From the NCBI GenBank assembly GCA_016840905.1, contig JAEORM010000192.1:1-5376 (forward strand): 5,376 bases of DNA, given 5' to 3'. The DNA is from Candidatus Gerdarchaeota archaeon (GTDB taxonomy: Archaea > Asgardarchaeota > Heimdallarchaeia > JABLTI01). A model generated the notes under the pieces. It saw nothing but the letters and a program-made list of their open reading frames with translations. It made no database searches and was not told the DNA's origin. Below, one piece after another: positions 1 through 5,345 of this stretch. Each line of letters starts with the position of its first letter. Position 1 is the stretch's first letter. The position numbers and the translations under genes were made by a program.

Positions 1-83
1 AAAAGTCAAGGAGAAGATTAGATTTTAATCTCTAAAACAACTAGTGGAATTATTTCTTCTTTGCAACCCTTTGTTATTGATTC

Positions 84-833
84 TTATTGCTTTCTAAGAA
101 GAATTTCAATAGAAAACGGAATTTTTGGAATTCTATAAATCACTGGAAACGGCAAATAATATCTTTCATCAATGATTTTCAGCCTGTTTCTTTCAATAAT
201 ATCCTTCAACTCCTTTTTCCTCAAAACAGAAATATGAGTCTTGTCTCTATCCATGAAACCAAAATATTTTCTAGGCCATTCATTAAGAGGCGTTGACACT
301 ATCAAATAACCACCTTTTTTAAGATGCCTAACAATTTTTTCGAAGTTTTTTTCGAAATCTTTTGTATGCTCGAGAACATCAACAGCAGTAATACAATCAA
401 ACTCTTCTTCAGGATATGGAAGCGGATCTTCCAAAGAAAGAATCCTCAAACTAGCTTCTGGTATAACCTTCTTAGCACGTTCAGTAGCAAATTCGGATAT
501 ATCAAAACCATACAAACCACCAAAAACTGAAGAAAGCTCTTTCAAGAGAAAACCAAAAGCACATCCAACATCCAACATATTACTACCACAGATGTTATGT
601 TTCCTTACAAAATGAATTATTCCTTCAAAAAGCTTAGAAGGATTCAATTTCTCATAATTTAAGTAATTTGATTTACTAAATCCGTAAAAATAACTTCTGT
701 CGAACTTTTCAGTCATAGCAGACTGATACATCATAAGGAACTTAAAAACATACCCACATTCCTTAATGGATTTTTTCTGAAGTTTTCTATAAATACTCGT
801 AGTTATCTTCTGAGCCAAGAGCGCCTTAGTCAC
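84..833 (-). CDS. Class I SAM-dependent methyltransferase
   Basis: The 249-residue product has a Rossmann-fold methyltransferase core. Motif I is LDVGCAFG at residues 87-94. The acidic residue after strand 2 is D111 in GFDIS. DVLEH at 152-156 and KKGG at 172-175 are the usual later motifs, followed by STP at 180-182. The DRDKTHIS stretch near 195-202 resembles methyltransferases of the Methyltransf_11/23 type often seen with surface-glycan or lipid genes; the acceptor substrate cannot be read from sequence. Residues 1-60 are a basic N-terminal extension before the core. The start is GTG, the first possible start after an in-frame TAA at 858-860; no Shine-Dalgarno precedes it, so translation may be leaderless. 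An internal ATG (residue 34, 35 or 40) is an alternative. The gene is divergent from the UbiA gene. Bases 1-83, downstream of its stop, hold only a weak 6-bp inverted repeat (15-31). The family call is secure; the exact role is unknown. Confidence 0.88.
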   Translation of the reverse strand: MTKALLAQKITTSIYRKLQKKSIKECGYVFKFLMMYQSAMTEKFDRSYFYGFSKSNYLNYEKLNPSKLFEGIIHFVRKHNICGSNMLDVGCAFGFLLKELSSVFGGLYGFDISEFATERAKKVIPEASLRILSLEDPLPYPEEEFDCITAVDVLEHTKDFEKNFEKIVRHLKKGGYLIVSTPLNEWPRKYFGFMDRDKTHISVLRKKELKDIIERNRLKIIDERYYLPFPVIYRIPKIPFSIEILLRKQ

Positions 834-850
834 AGCATAGCAGGGACATT

Positions 851-863
851 CTATACATTATAG
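851..863 (-). promoter_or_regulatory. Candidate TATA box of the methyltransferase gene, within a small palindrome
   Basis: On the minus strand this reads CTATAATGTATAG, centred about 25 bases upstream of the GTG start. That is the spacing expected for an archaeal TATA box driving a leaderless transcript. It is also an inverted repeat (CTATA, 3-base spacer, TATAG), so it could double as an operator. In AT-rich DNA such matches arise by chance. Confidence 0.3.
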
Positions 864-1032
864 AAAAGGATAAGAGCCAAACTAGTATAGAAAAAAGAAA
901 GAATTGCGGGCGATATCTGCATACATAACTTGTTCAAACTCGGCTCTCGGCACTTTCATTGTGTTTTTTTTAGGAAGTGGCATCATTTATGCACAAAAGA
1001 GTAATAAACCATAATCTTAATTTGAATCTTCA
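864..1032. other. Intergenic region between divergent genes, no gene found
   Basis: No convincing gene lies between the methyltransferase start and the UbiA promoter region. A GC-richer island sits at about 905-953. It includes a TTCAAAC heptamer at 933-939 followed by TCGGC and TCTCGGC, faintly like a tRNA 3' end, but no matching 5' half or paired T-stem is present. An 8-base T run lies at 964-971. The only reading frame in the island is about 25 codons on the minus strand and is not recognisable. Confidence 0.5.
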
Positions 1033-1040
1033 TTTAAAAG
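1033..1040 (+). promoter_or_regulatory. Candidate TATA box for the UbiA-family gene
   Basis: TTTAAAAG is a good archaeal TATA-like octamer. Its expected transcription start (about 25 bases downstream) falls near 1059-1063, where GGAGATG places an ATG at 1059. This supports translation beginning near 1059 rather than at the TTG at 1163. The match is weak because the spacer is AT-rich. Confidence 0.35.
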
Positions 1041-1045
1041 AATGA

Positions 1046-1162
1046 AATATTTGTGGAGATGACCCAGAAATTATAATAAATAGAAGACTTGCAATTGACA
1101 GAATTCGAATATTATTAAAAACAATTAGATTTAATAGTTGGGCAAGTTGGCTGTTTATTTTT
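1046..1162 (+). other. Upstream in-frame extension of the UbiA gene without a start codon
   Basis: The UbiA frame is open from just after a TGA at 1043-1045 to the TTG at 1163. It has 39 codons but contains no ATG, GTG or TTG. The translation from about 1082 (basic RRLAIDRIRILLKTIRF, then an aromatic and aliphatic run) looks like the N-terminus of a UbiA protein entering its first membrane helix. An ATG at 1059 preceded by GGAG opens a frame (MTQKL, then stop at 1074) that would join this extension if one base had been lost at about 1062-1075. A non-standard start such as ATT is the alternative. Confidence 0.5.
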
Positions 1163-2011
1163 TTGATGGGCAGTACTTTATTTACTTTGCCAATATTAAA
1201 TACATTTTTTATTTCAATTTCTTTTTGTGCAATTACTGCTTCTGGTTTTGTTATAAATCAATATTTTGATAAGAAAACGGACAGGCTAAATCCTAGAAAG
1301 AAAAATCTACCTATAGCATCTGGAAAAATATCTTACAGAAAAACTTTGATTTTGTTTTTTAGTTTAATAAGTCTGAGTTTTGCTATTCCATTTTTGGTAG
1401 ATATGAGTATTTTACCCTTCTTATTGATGTATTTTACACTCGGACTAGCCTATTCAGCAAATCCTTTTAAGCTAAAAAAGCGACCAATTATTGATCTTTT
1501 GGTCGCAGGCGCTTGCTTTGGAGTTTTGCCTTTCTTGATAGGGATGCAAGTTGTTTATCCATTAACAATGGATTTCTCTAATTTGGTAATAGTACGGAGA
1601 TATCTTGATGCTGCTTTATGTGCACTTCCGATTTTTCTTTTTCAGGTTTCAGGCCACTTATATCAAGCGATCGGAGATTATGAATCCGACAAAGAAAGTG
1701 GAATCACTACTTTTGTAGTAAAATATGGTAAAGAAAAATCTGCAAAAATTGGTGCAACTTTTTTTATCTTTGCTGCAATAATCCCATTATTCTATGGCTC
1801 TTTAGGCCTTCCGATTATGCCAGAGTTTACTTCTTGGTATTTACTGATCTTCTTAATTTTTCTTCCAGCAACAATCTATTTCTTAAACTTACTCATAAAT
1901 CCGAAAAAAAGTAATTTAGAAAAAATATCCAGAATTCCTTTTAATTTTACTCCATTTTTGTTGATAATAATGTATTTTTGTATATTCATATTAAGAACAA
2001 TAATAAAATAA
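1163..2011 (+). CDS. UbiA-family membrane prenyltransferase, N-terminus incomplete as called
   Basis: UbiA enzymes transfer a polyprenyl group from its diphosphate to an aromatic ring, a glycerol-phosphate lipid or a similar acceptor at the membrane. Both metal-diphosphate motifs are visible: NQYFDKKTD at residues 32-40 (NDxxDxxxD type, with Q replacing the first D) and DYESD at 172-176, followed by the usual GITT. A YSANPFKLKK loop lies at 97-106. The rest consists of hydrophobic helices, about seven to eight in the called protein. The Asp-rich motif is only about 32 residues from the TTG start, against about 60-70 in typical members, so roughly one helix is missing and probably lies in the open frame upstream. 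The acceptor (archaeal lipid, quinone or other) is not determinable. Its nearest neighbour is a divergent methyltransferase, a pairing that could mean a shared lipid or quinone pathway, but that is only inference. The gene stands alone on this strand, with no operon partner before the integrase locus. Confidence 0.85.
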   Translation: MMGSTLFTLPILNTFFISISFCAITASGFVINQYFDKKTDRLNPRKKNLPIASGKISYRKTLILFFSLISLSFAIPFLVDMSILPFLLMYFTLGLAYSANPFKLKKRPIIDLLVAGACFGVLPFLIGMQVVYPLTMDFSNLVIVRRYLDAALCALPIFLFQVSGHLYQAIGDYESDKESGITTFVVKYGKEKSAKIGATFFIFAAIIPLFYGSLGLPIMPEFTSWYLLIFLIFLPATIYFLNLLINPKKSNLEKISRIPFNFTPFLLIIMYFCIFILRTIIK

Positions 2012-2178
2012 CAAATATTGATAAAAAATTAAGTCAATATGAATCCAAAATGTTCTATAGAAGACTCCGTGTCTCTTAAAGTCAGCTTAGAATTGTTTTT
2101 CTAATCCTTCCAGAATTTTGTTTTAGTAACCCCTTGAAGAACTTCCGCTGGTCAAGACCACAGACTATGGCTTGAAAT
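2012..2178. other. Spacer between the UbiA gene and the integrase locus
   Basis: No gene is seen. The only structure found is an inverted repeat at 2149-2160 (TGGTC, AA, GACCA), 18 bases before the ATG of the integrase N-terminal remnant. It could be an operator or a chance match. A left boundary of the mobile element, if one exists here, is not recognisable. Confidence 0.5.
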
Positions 2179-2417
2179 ATGGTGAAAAATAAATACATAA
2201 AGAGTGTATGTCCAGTTTGTAAGAACTCAGGCTCTCTACAAATATTTCTTAACGATTGGAATCAGTCAGATATGCAAGAGTCAGACACTATAGCCATATA
2301 GACAAAGAGTCTAAGAACCCCAAATTCACCTACTACAAGATAGTAGACCTAGATGCGTTGAAAACTTTGCTGAATGGTCAACTATGTCAAGATAAACAAT
2401 CAAACAACATTTACTAA
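2179..2417 (+). pseudogene. Frameshifted zinc-ribbon-like N-terminal part of the integrase
   Basis: An ATG at 2179 opens 40 codons (stop at 2299-2301) containing VCPVCKNSGSLQIFL, a CxxC half of a zinc-ribbon or knuckle at residues 11-14. From about 2268 a second frame continues with RYARVRHYSHIDKES and FTYYKIVDLDALKTLLNG, ending at a TAA at 2415-2417. From 2396 the integrase frame itself is open (IKQHLLKLKDSYSNFLVEP). Joined by two one-base losses, near 2253-2268 and near 2396-2417, these pieces make a continuous N-terminal domain that leads through the attachment core into the recombinase. My recollection of the family is that archaeal SSV-type integrases of this lineage carry such a CxxC domain upstream of the tRNA-derived linker; I could not check this by search. 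No canonical slippery heptamer is visible at either junction, so decay or sequencing error is more likely than programmed frameshifting. Confidence 0.6.
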
Positions 2418-2446
2418 AACTAAAAGACTCTTACTCTAATTTCTTA

Positions 2447-3394
2447 GTGGAGCCTCGGGCGGGCTTTGATCCCGCGACCATTACCTTACCAAGAAGCAAG
2501 ATCTATGGAGACAACAAAGTTTCCATTGACCTACAAGATCAAAAGCTGGATCTAAACACAGGTGAATACAAACAATATTTGCTTAAGAAGTTTAGAAGTA
2601 GACACTATGCTCTGATGATTTGGAATCACAGTATCAAATATGCTAATTGCTTAGAAAATCCTAGTGAAATAGAAAAGTTGCCTGTTAGCATTAGGGCAAA
2701 TATCCTGAAGGCTATGGCTAACTTAGCCAAGTTTCTAGGTGCCTATGGAGAGTATCAGAGTAGGCTTAAGAACAGTGGTGTTAAATGGCTTTCAACTGAT
2801 GATGCTTTCAACTCTTTCCTACGAATAACCAACAATAATCATTCTAGCTTGGGTGACTGGTACAGGGCAGTTCAGAAAGTTCTCAGAGATAATGAGAAAC
2901 TATTTCTGAAATATGCATTAGTTACAGGCATACGCAAAAATGAAGCTGTGAAATCATTTAACTTAATCATTGACTTGGCTAAAGCTGGGGAACTAAAGAG
3001 CTATTACAATTCTGATTTAGGTATTTTAGAGCACTATAGACAAAAAGATGGCAACGGGAATTTTATGTTTCTTAAGTCAACAAAGAAGCTGTACATCTCA
3101 ATTGTTTCTAAGATTCTAATTGATGAAATAACCAGAAGTAACAAAGTATCTTATTCAGCTATTAGAAAAAGAACAGCTAGAGCCAGACTCAACATACGCA
3201 TTAAGGAGTTGAGAAGCTATTTTGCTACTTTTCTGCGTCAACATGGAATCTTAGCTGAATACATTGATTTGTTGCAGGGTAGAATTCTCAAGTCAGTGTT
3301 TGCTAGACATTATCTCAAGATTGAGAATCTTAAACAGCTAATGGAGCAAGTACTAGCTTTAGCAAAAGTTATGGAGACTACACTACTATCCTGA
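2447..3394 (+). CDS. SSV-type archaeal tyrosine recombinase (integrase), catalytic part
   Basis: The 315-residue reading frame starts at GTG inside the tRNA-derived attachment core, so residues 1-15 (EPRAGFDPATITLPR) are encoded by antisense tRNA-Thr. Residues 40-125 look like a helical core-binding domain. The catalytic domain follows. Arg I is R163 in TGIRKNEA; a hairpin lysine candidate is K210 or K213; box II is KELRSYFATFLRQHG with K253 and R256. The K-x-x-R instead of H-x-x-R is characteristic of SSV-type archaeal integrases. LLQGR is at 275-279, and the likely nucleophile is Y289 in SVFARHYLK. No key residue of the catalytic part is missing. No Shine-Dalgarno precedes the GTG, and the frame is open back to 2396 without another start. 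The native protein therefore probably began further upstream in the zinc-ribbon piece and would have been about 405 residues. The enzyme would catalyse integration and excision at tRNA-Thr. It may be inactive if the N-terminal frameshifts are real. Confidence 0.85.
   Translation: MEPRAGFDPATITLPRSKIYGDNKVSIDLQDQKLDLNTGEYKQYLLKKFRSRHYALMIWNHSIKYANCLENPSEIEKLPVSIRANILKAMANLAKFLGAYGEYQSRLKNSGVKWLSTDDAFNSFLRITNNNHSSLGDWYRAVQKVLRDNEKLFLKYALVTGIRKNEAVKSFNLIIDLAKAGELKSYYNSDLGILEHYRQKDGNGNFMFLKSTKKLYISIVSKILIDEITRSNKVSYSAIRKRTARARLNIRIKELRSYFATFLRQHGILAEYIDLLQGRILKSVFARHYLKIENLKQLMEQVLALAKVMETTLLS
2448..2492 (-). other. Attachment-site core: 3' half of tRNA-Thr(GGT), attP-like
   Basis: Read on the minus strand, the 45 bases follow a tRNA from position 32 to the CCA end. 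They comprise an anticodon loop TTGGTAA (anticodon GGT), stem strand GGTAA, variable region TGGTC, T-stem GCGGG with CCCGC (five perfect pairs), acceptor strand CCGAGGC, U73 and an encoded CCA. U73 and G71 agree with archaeal tRNA-Thr. The T-loop is ATCAAAG instead of the consensus TTCAAAT, so it departs at the near-universal T54 and at position 60. The 5' half of a tRNA is absent beyond 2492, so this is not a working tRNA gene. It lies inside the integrase gene, as expected for the attP of SSV-type elements. Confidence 0.8.
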
Positions 3395-3442
3395 TTATCT
3401 CATTTCTACGTAAAGAATAGGATAAAATTGGCAACCCAGGTC

Positions 3443-4231
3443 CTATCTCAATAATTGATCTGGCGTCTGGGCTGATGCCTTAGTCCAATAATAAGAATAT
3501 AGCATCTTTGACCAATCAATGGCTGAATCTCTGATAGACTTAAATCCTCGGTAATCAAGCTTATTTGAATTATCTAGGAATGCCAAAGCAGAAATCTCAT
3601 TTTCTGATAGACATAAAAAGACATTGACTTCATCTAAGAATCTAACATCAAGCTTTCCAGTTTTACTTGCTTTTTCAAAAACAGGATTATCCACCAACTT
3701 CCTCATATTATCAGTAGGCAAGAACTTCTTTGGAAGCAATAGTCTAAACTCAACTCCCCTTTTCAATGCTTCAACCAAGTATGGAATTGTACTGGCTAAA
3801 ACCTGATCAGAGATAATCCAGACAAACTCTTCAGATGTAGCAATCATGCGCTCAATATTGTTGAACATTATCATTACATCATCAACAAGCTTAAACTCTT
3901 CAAGTATTCCCAAACAATCCCTGAATTGTTTAGGCAACTTAGATAAATTATGAAACAGAAAATAGGAACTATTTTCATAAAGAGCATGAAAACCTGATAG
4001 CAAATTAAAAGCTGCTTCACCATAAGATGTGAGACTGAAGGTCCCATCAACATTTTTTGCTATAAGCTTTGCATTACTTAACCTAGAAATATTTCTTGAG
4101 GTTTCCTGAACAGTGAAATCAAGCTTTTTAGATATATGGGACAACTTCATTGATTTCTTTCTCAGAAGCTTCAAAATATTTAAGCGGTCAACACTTGAGA
4201 ATTCAAAAAGTAAACTGCTAAAATCACCCAT
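3443..4231 (-). CDS. Archaeal winged-helix transcription regulator with FilR1-type C-terminal domain
   Basis: The 262-residue protein starts with an ArsR-like winged helix at about residues 10-75: SVDRLNILKLL, then the recognition region SKKLDFTVQETSRNISRLS at 34-52, and a wing ending in FSLTSYGEAAFNLL. A linker with amphipathic helices leads to a C-terminal domain at about 120-255 that matches the archaeal FilR1 (formerly DUF1724) pattern. Its signs are a conserved mid-domain repeat of strands and the closing signature DYRGFKSIRDSAIDWSKMLY followed by SYYWTKA. Length is typical for the family. The ATG has a GGTG five bases upstream as a modest ribosome binding site. It is transcribed away from the 88-residue gene and the polyferredoxin across a 114-base gap, the usual arrangement of a local or autoregulator; its ligand is unknown. 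Its 3' end converges on the integrase, 48 bases away, where three copies of an ATAGGA/TCCTAT motif can pair but no clear terminator is seen. Confidence 0.82.
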   Translation of the reverse strand: MGDFSSLLFEFSSVDRLNILKLLRKKSMKLSHISKKLDFTVQETSRNISRLSNAKLIAKNVDGTFSLTSYGEAAFNLLSGFHALYENSSYFLFHNLSKLPKQFRDCLGILEEFKLVDDVMIMFNNIERMIATSEEFVWIISDQVLASTIPYLVEALKRGVEFRLLLPKKFLPTDNMRKLVDNPVFEKASKTGKLDVRFLDEVNVFLCLSENEISALAFLDNSNKLDYRGFKSIRDSAIDWSKMLYSYYWTKASAQTPDQLLR

Positions 4232-4261
4232 TTTAACACCACAGGTTTCAGGTCACTAGTT

Positions 4262-4277
4262 TCATAATTAATTGTGA
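4262..4277. promoter_or_regulatory. Imperfect 16-bp palindrome, candidate operator
   Basis: TCATAATTAATTGTGA is symmetric about 4269/4270, with seven of eight pairs matching; the mismatch is T4265 with G4274. It lies 31 bases upstream of the regulator start and 69 upstream of the 88-residue gene, overlapping the best minus-strand TATA candidate. A winged-helix dimer bound here would block its own promoter. The core AATTAATT is common in AT-rich DNA, so the call is tentative. Confidence 0.35.
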
Positions 4278-4335
4278 TATTTCATATTTGTTATTGAGGT
4301 TACTTTATCATTTTTTATCTCCATTACGGTTAATA

Positions 4336-4341
4336 GTGATC
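4336..4341 (+). promoter_or_regulatory. Ribosome binding site of the 88-residue gene
   Basis: GTGATC is complementary to GATCAC near the 3' end of archaeal 16S rRNA and ends four bases before the ATG at 4346. It supports that start. Confidence 0.5.
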
Positions 4342-4345
4342 TACT

Positions 4346-4612
4346 ATGGGAAAAAGAATTCAAGAACATTCATTTTCAATAGAAATGAATTCTAAAGAGT
4401 CTGTGAGAAGCATATCTTTTCATTCTAAGGAAAACGGTCACATCTTCTTTGAGGGATTCTTGGGAAAACTCAGAAATGTTTCACTGGTTGAGGGTGTGAT
4501 GCTTGAGATAGAGGGAAGTAATGGAATTCTAAAGCTTGATGTTACTCAACAAGAGTTTGAGTATTTTCTACTTTCAAAAAAGACAAATAGTAATGGAGGT
4601 GAAGCAAATTGA
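4346..4612 (+). CDS. Unrecognised small protein (88 residues) upstream of the polyferredoxin
   Basis: I do not recognise this protein. It is soluble-looking, with no signal peptide, membrane segment or cysteine. The middle alternates short hydrophobic stretches with turns (HIFFEGFLGKL at 32-42, VSLVEGVMLEIEGSNGILKL at 45-64), suggesting a small beta-rich fold, followed by a short helix (QQEFEYFLLSKK) and a polar tail. It is very likely real. It has a plausible ribosome binding site, it ends in a four-base overlap with the next gene, and the Shine-Dalgarno for that gene lies within its last codons. The overlap implies translational coupling, so it probably serves the membrane Fe-S protein as a subunit, assembly factor or sensor. 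That role is inference only. Confidence 0.75.
   Translation: MGKRIQEHSFSIEMNSKESVRSISFHSKENGHIFFEGFLGKLRNVSLVEGVMLEIEGSNGILKLDVTQQEFEYFLLSKKTNSNGGEAN
4595..4602 (+). promoter_or_regulatory. Strong Shine-Dalgarno fixing the TTG start of the polyferredoxin
   Basis: GGAGGTGA is a full match to the archaeal anti-Shine-Dalgarno and lies six bases before TTG 4609-4611. It decides the unusual start codon and shows reinitiation or coupling at the TTGA overlap. Confidence 0.8.
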
Positions 4613-5340
4613 ACCGTCAAAGAATTAGAGCTGGTCTTATACTGCTGATGTTTTCACTATTTCCTTTCATCTACTATTATTTCTCTCCTTACTTGATAAT
4701 AATGGGAGCTGCAGAAGGCATTATAGCAGGTAGCTTCATTGCCTTTGCTTTGATGTTTTTCACCTCATTATTTGTAGGGAGAGCTTTCTGTGGTTGGATC
4801 TGTCCAGCAGGAGCAACACAAGAATTATGCATGAAAATCAGAAATAAACCCTTTAGCAATGGCAAGAAAAATTGGATAAAATATGCAATTTGGGTACCTT
4901 GGGTAATGATCATAGTGCTTATGTTTGTTCAGGCTGGAGGAATAGTAGCTGTTGATCCGCTATACCAGACTTACTTTGGCTTATCAATGACTGGTTTTGA
5001 ATCTTTGGTGCTGTTTATTGTGATTGCTGGACTAATTGCTGGACTAGCTCTTGCAGCAGGAAGAAGAGCCTCTTGCCATACCATATGCTGGATGGCTCCC
5101 TTCATGATAATTGGGAGAAAAATACGAAATGCTGCAAACTGGAAAGCACTCCAACTGGTATCAAATAAAAGTGAATGCATAAACTGCAAGTTATGCACGA
5201 AAAATTGCCCAATGAGCTTAGACGTCAATGAAATGGTTCAAAATGAAAGGATGGAAAATTCGGAGTGCATTCTATGTGGATCATGTGTTGACAATTGCCC
5301 CAAGAAGGCAATCAATTTTTCTTTCAGCAAAAGAGAGTGA
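4609..5340 (+). CDS. NapH-like membrane polyferredoxin (4Fe-4S protein)
   Basis: The 243-residue protein combines about four membrane helices (about residues 8-31, 35-57, 93-113, 131-150) with a C-terminal dicluster ferredoxin. The loop CGWICPAG at 61-68 and its partner SCHTICW at 155-161 are the paired CxxxC motifs of the NapH/NosR/CcoG group. The clusters are CINCKLCTKNCP (C190, C193, C196, C200) and CILCGSCVDNCP (C220, C223, C226, C230), each complete for one 4Fe-4S centre. Family knowledge suggests electron transfer between a membrane quinol or low-potential donor and a partner oxidoreductase, or a role in metal-enzyme maturation. No nitrate reductase or nitrous oxide reductase gene is present, so NapH should not be taken as its function. 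The TTG start is fixed by the Shine-Dalgarno and the overlap with the upstream gene. Length is within the usual NapH-like range. It is likely controlled by the divergent FilR1-type regulator. Confidence 0.87.
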   Translation: MNRQRIRAGLILLMFSLFPFIYYYFSPYLIIMGAAEGIIAGSFIAFALMFFTSLFVGRAFCGWICPAGATQELCMKIRNKPFSNGKKNWIKYAIWVPWVMIIVLMFVQAGGIVAVDPLYQTYFGLSMTGFESLVLFIVIAGLIAGLALAAGRRASCHTICWMAPFMIIGRKIRNAANWKALQLVSNKSECINCKLCTKNCPMSLDVNEMVQNERMENSECILCGSCVDNCPKKAINFSFSKRE

Positions 5341-5345
5341 GGAGG
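5340..5345 (+). promoter_or_regulatory. Shine-Dalgarno-like AGGAGG after the polyferredoxin stop
   Basis: AGGAGG begins at the last base of the TGA stop, which is typical of the ribosome binding site of a following operon gene. No ATG, GTG or TTG occurs at the right distance before the window ends; the only candidate is TTG 5372-5374, which is too far. The frame in line with the polyferredoxin stays open to the end of the window (TTAIQKITFD). A next gene with an unusual start is possible. Confidence 0.35.

Larger units (their letters stand above)
4232..4345. promoter_or_regulatory. Divergent promoter region
   Basis: This AT-rich gap must carry the promoters of both the FilR1-type regulator and the 88-residue gene. 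TATA-like candidates are TTAATTAT on the minus strand (about 4265-4272) for the regulator and TTTTTTATC (4311-4319) on the plus strand for the operon. The second lies about 30 bases before the ATG at 4346. Neither is strong. A tandem 7-base near-repeat (ATATTTC, ATATTTG) occupies 4277-4290. Confidence 0.45.

Noticed and set aside
87..530. Two plus-strand reading frames of 68-69 codons
   Set aside because: They lie antisense inside the methyltransferase gene, which has clear motifs; their translations show no domain.
2391..2417. Programmed -1 frameshift joining the zinc-ribbon piece to the integrase
   Set aside because: The direction fits, but no canonical X-XXY-YYZ slippery heptamer or downstream structure was seen, and a second break upstream would also be needed.
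2448..2522. A functional tRNA-Thr gene on the minus strand
   Set aside because: Only the 3' half is present. Beyond 2492 there is no anticodon-stem partner, D-arm or 5' acceptor strand, and the T-loop lacks T54.
3387..3446. Bidirectional terminator between the integrase and the regulator
   Set aside because: TATCCT, ATAGGATA and TCCTAT can pair in alternative 6-bp stems, but the loops are 18-26 bases and no T-run follows on either strand.
3624..3806. Plus-strand 60-codon frame inside the regulator
   Set aside because: It is antisense to a well-supported FilR1-type gene, with no ribosome binding site or recognisable motif.
4689..5228. Minus-strand reading frames of 74 and 85 codons
   Set aside because: They are antisense shadows of the polyferredoxin, whose cysteine motifs and Shine-Dalgarno establish the plus-strand gene.
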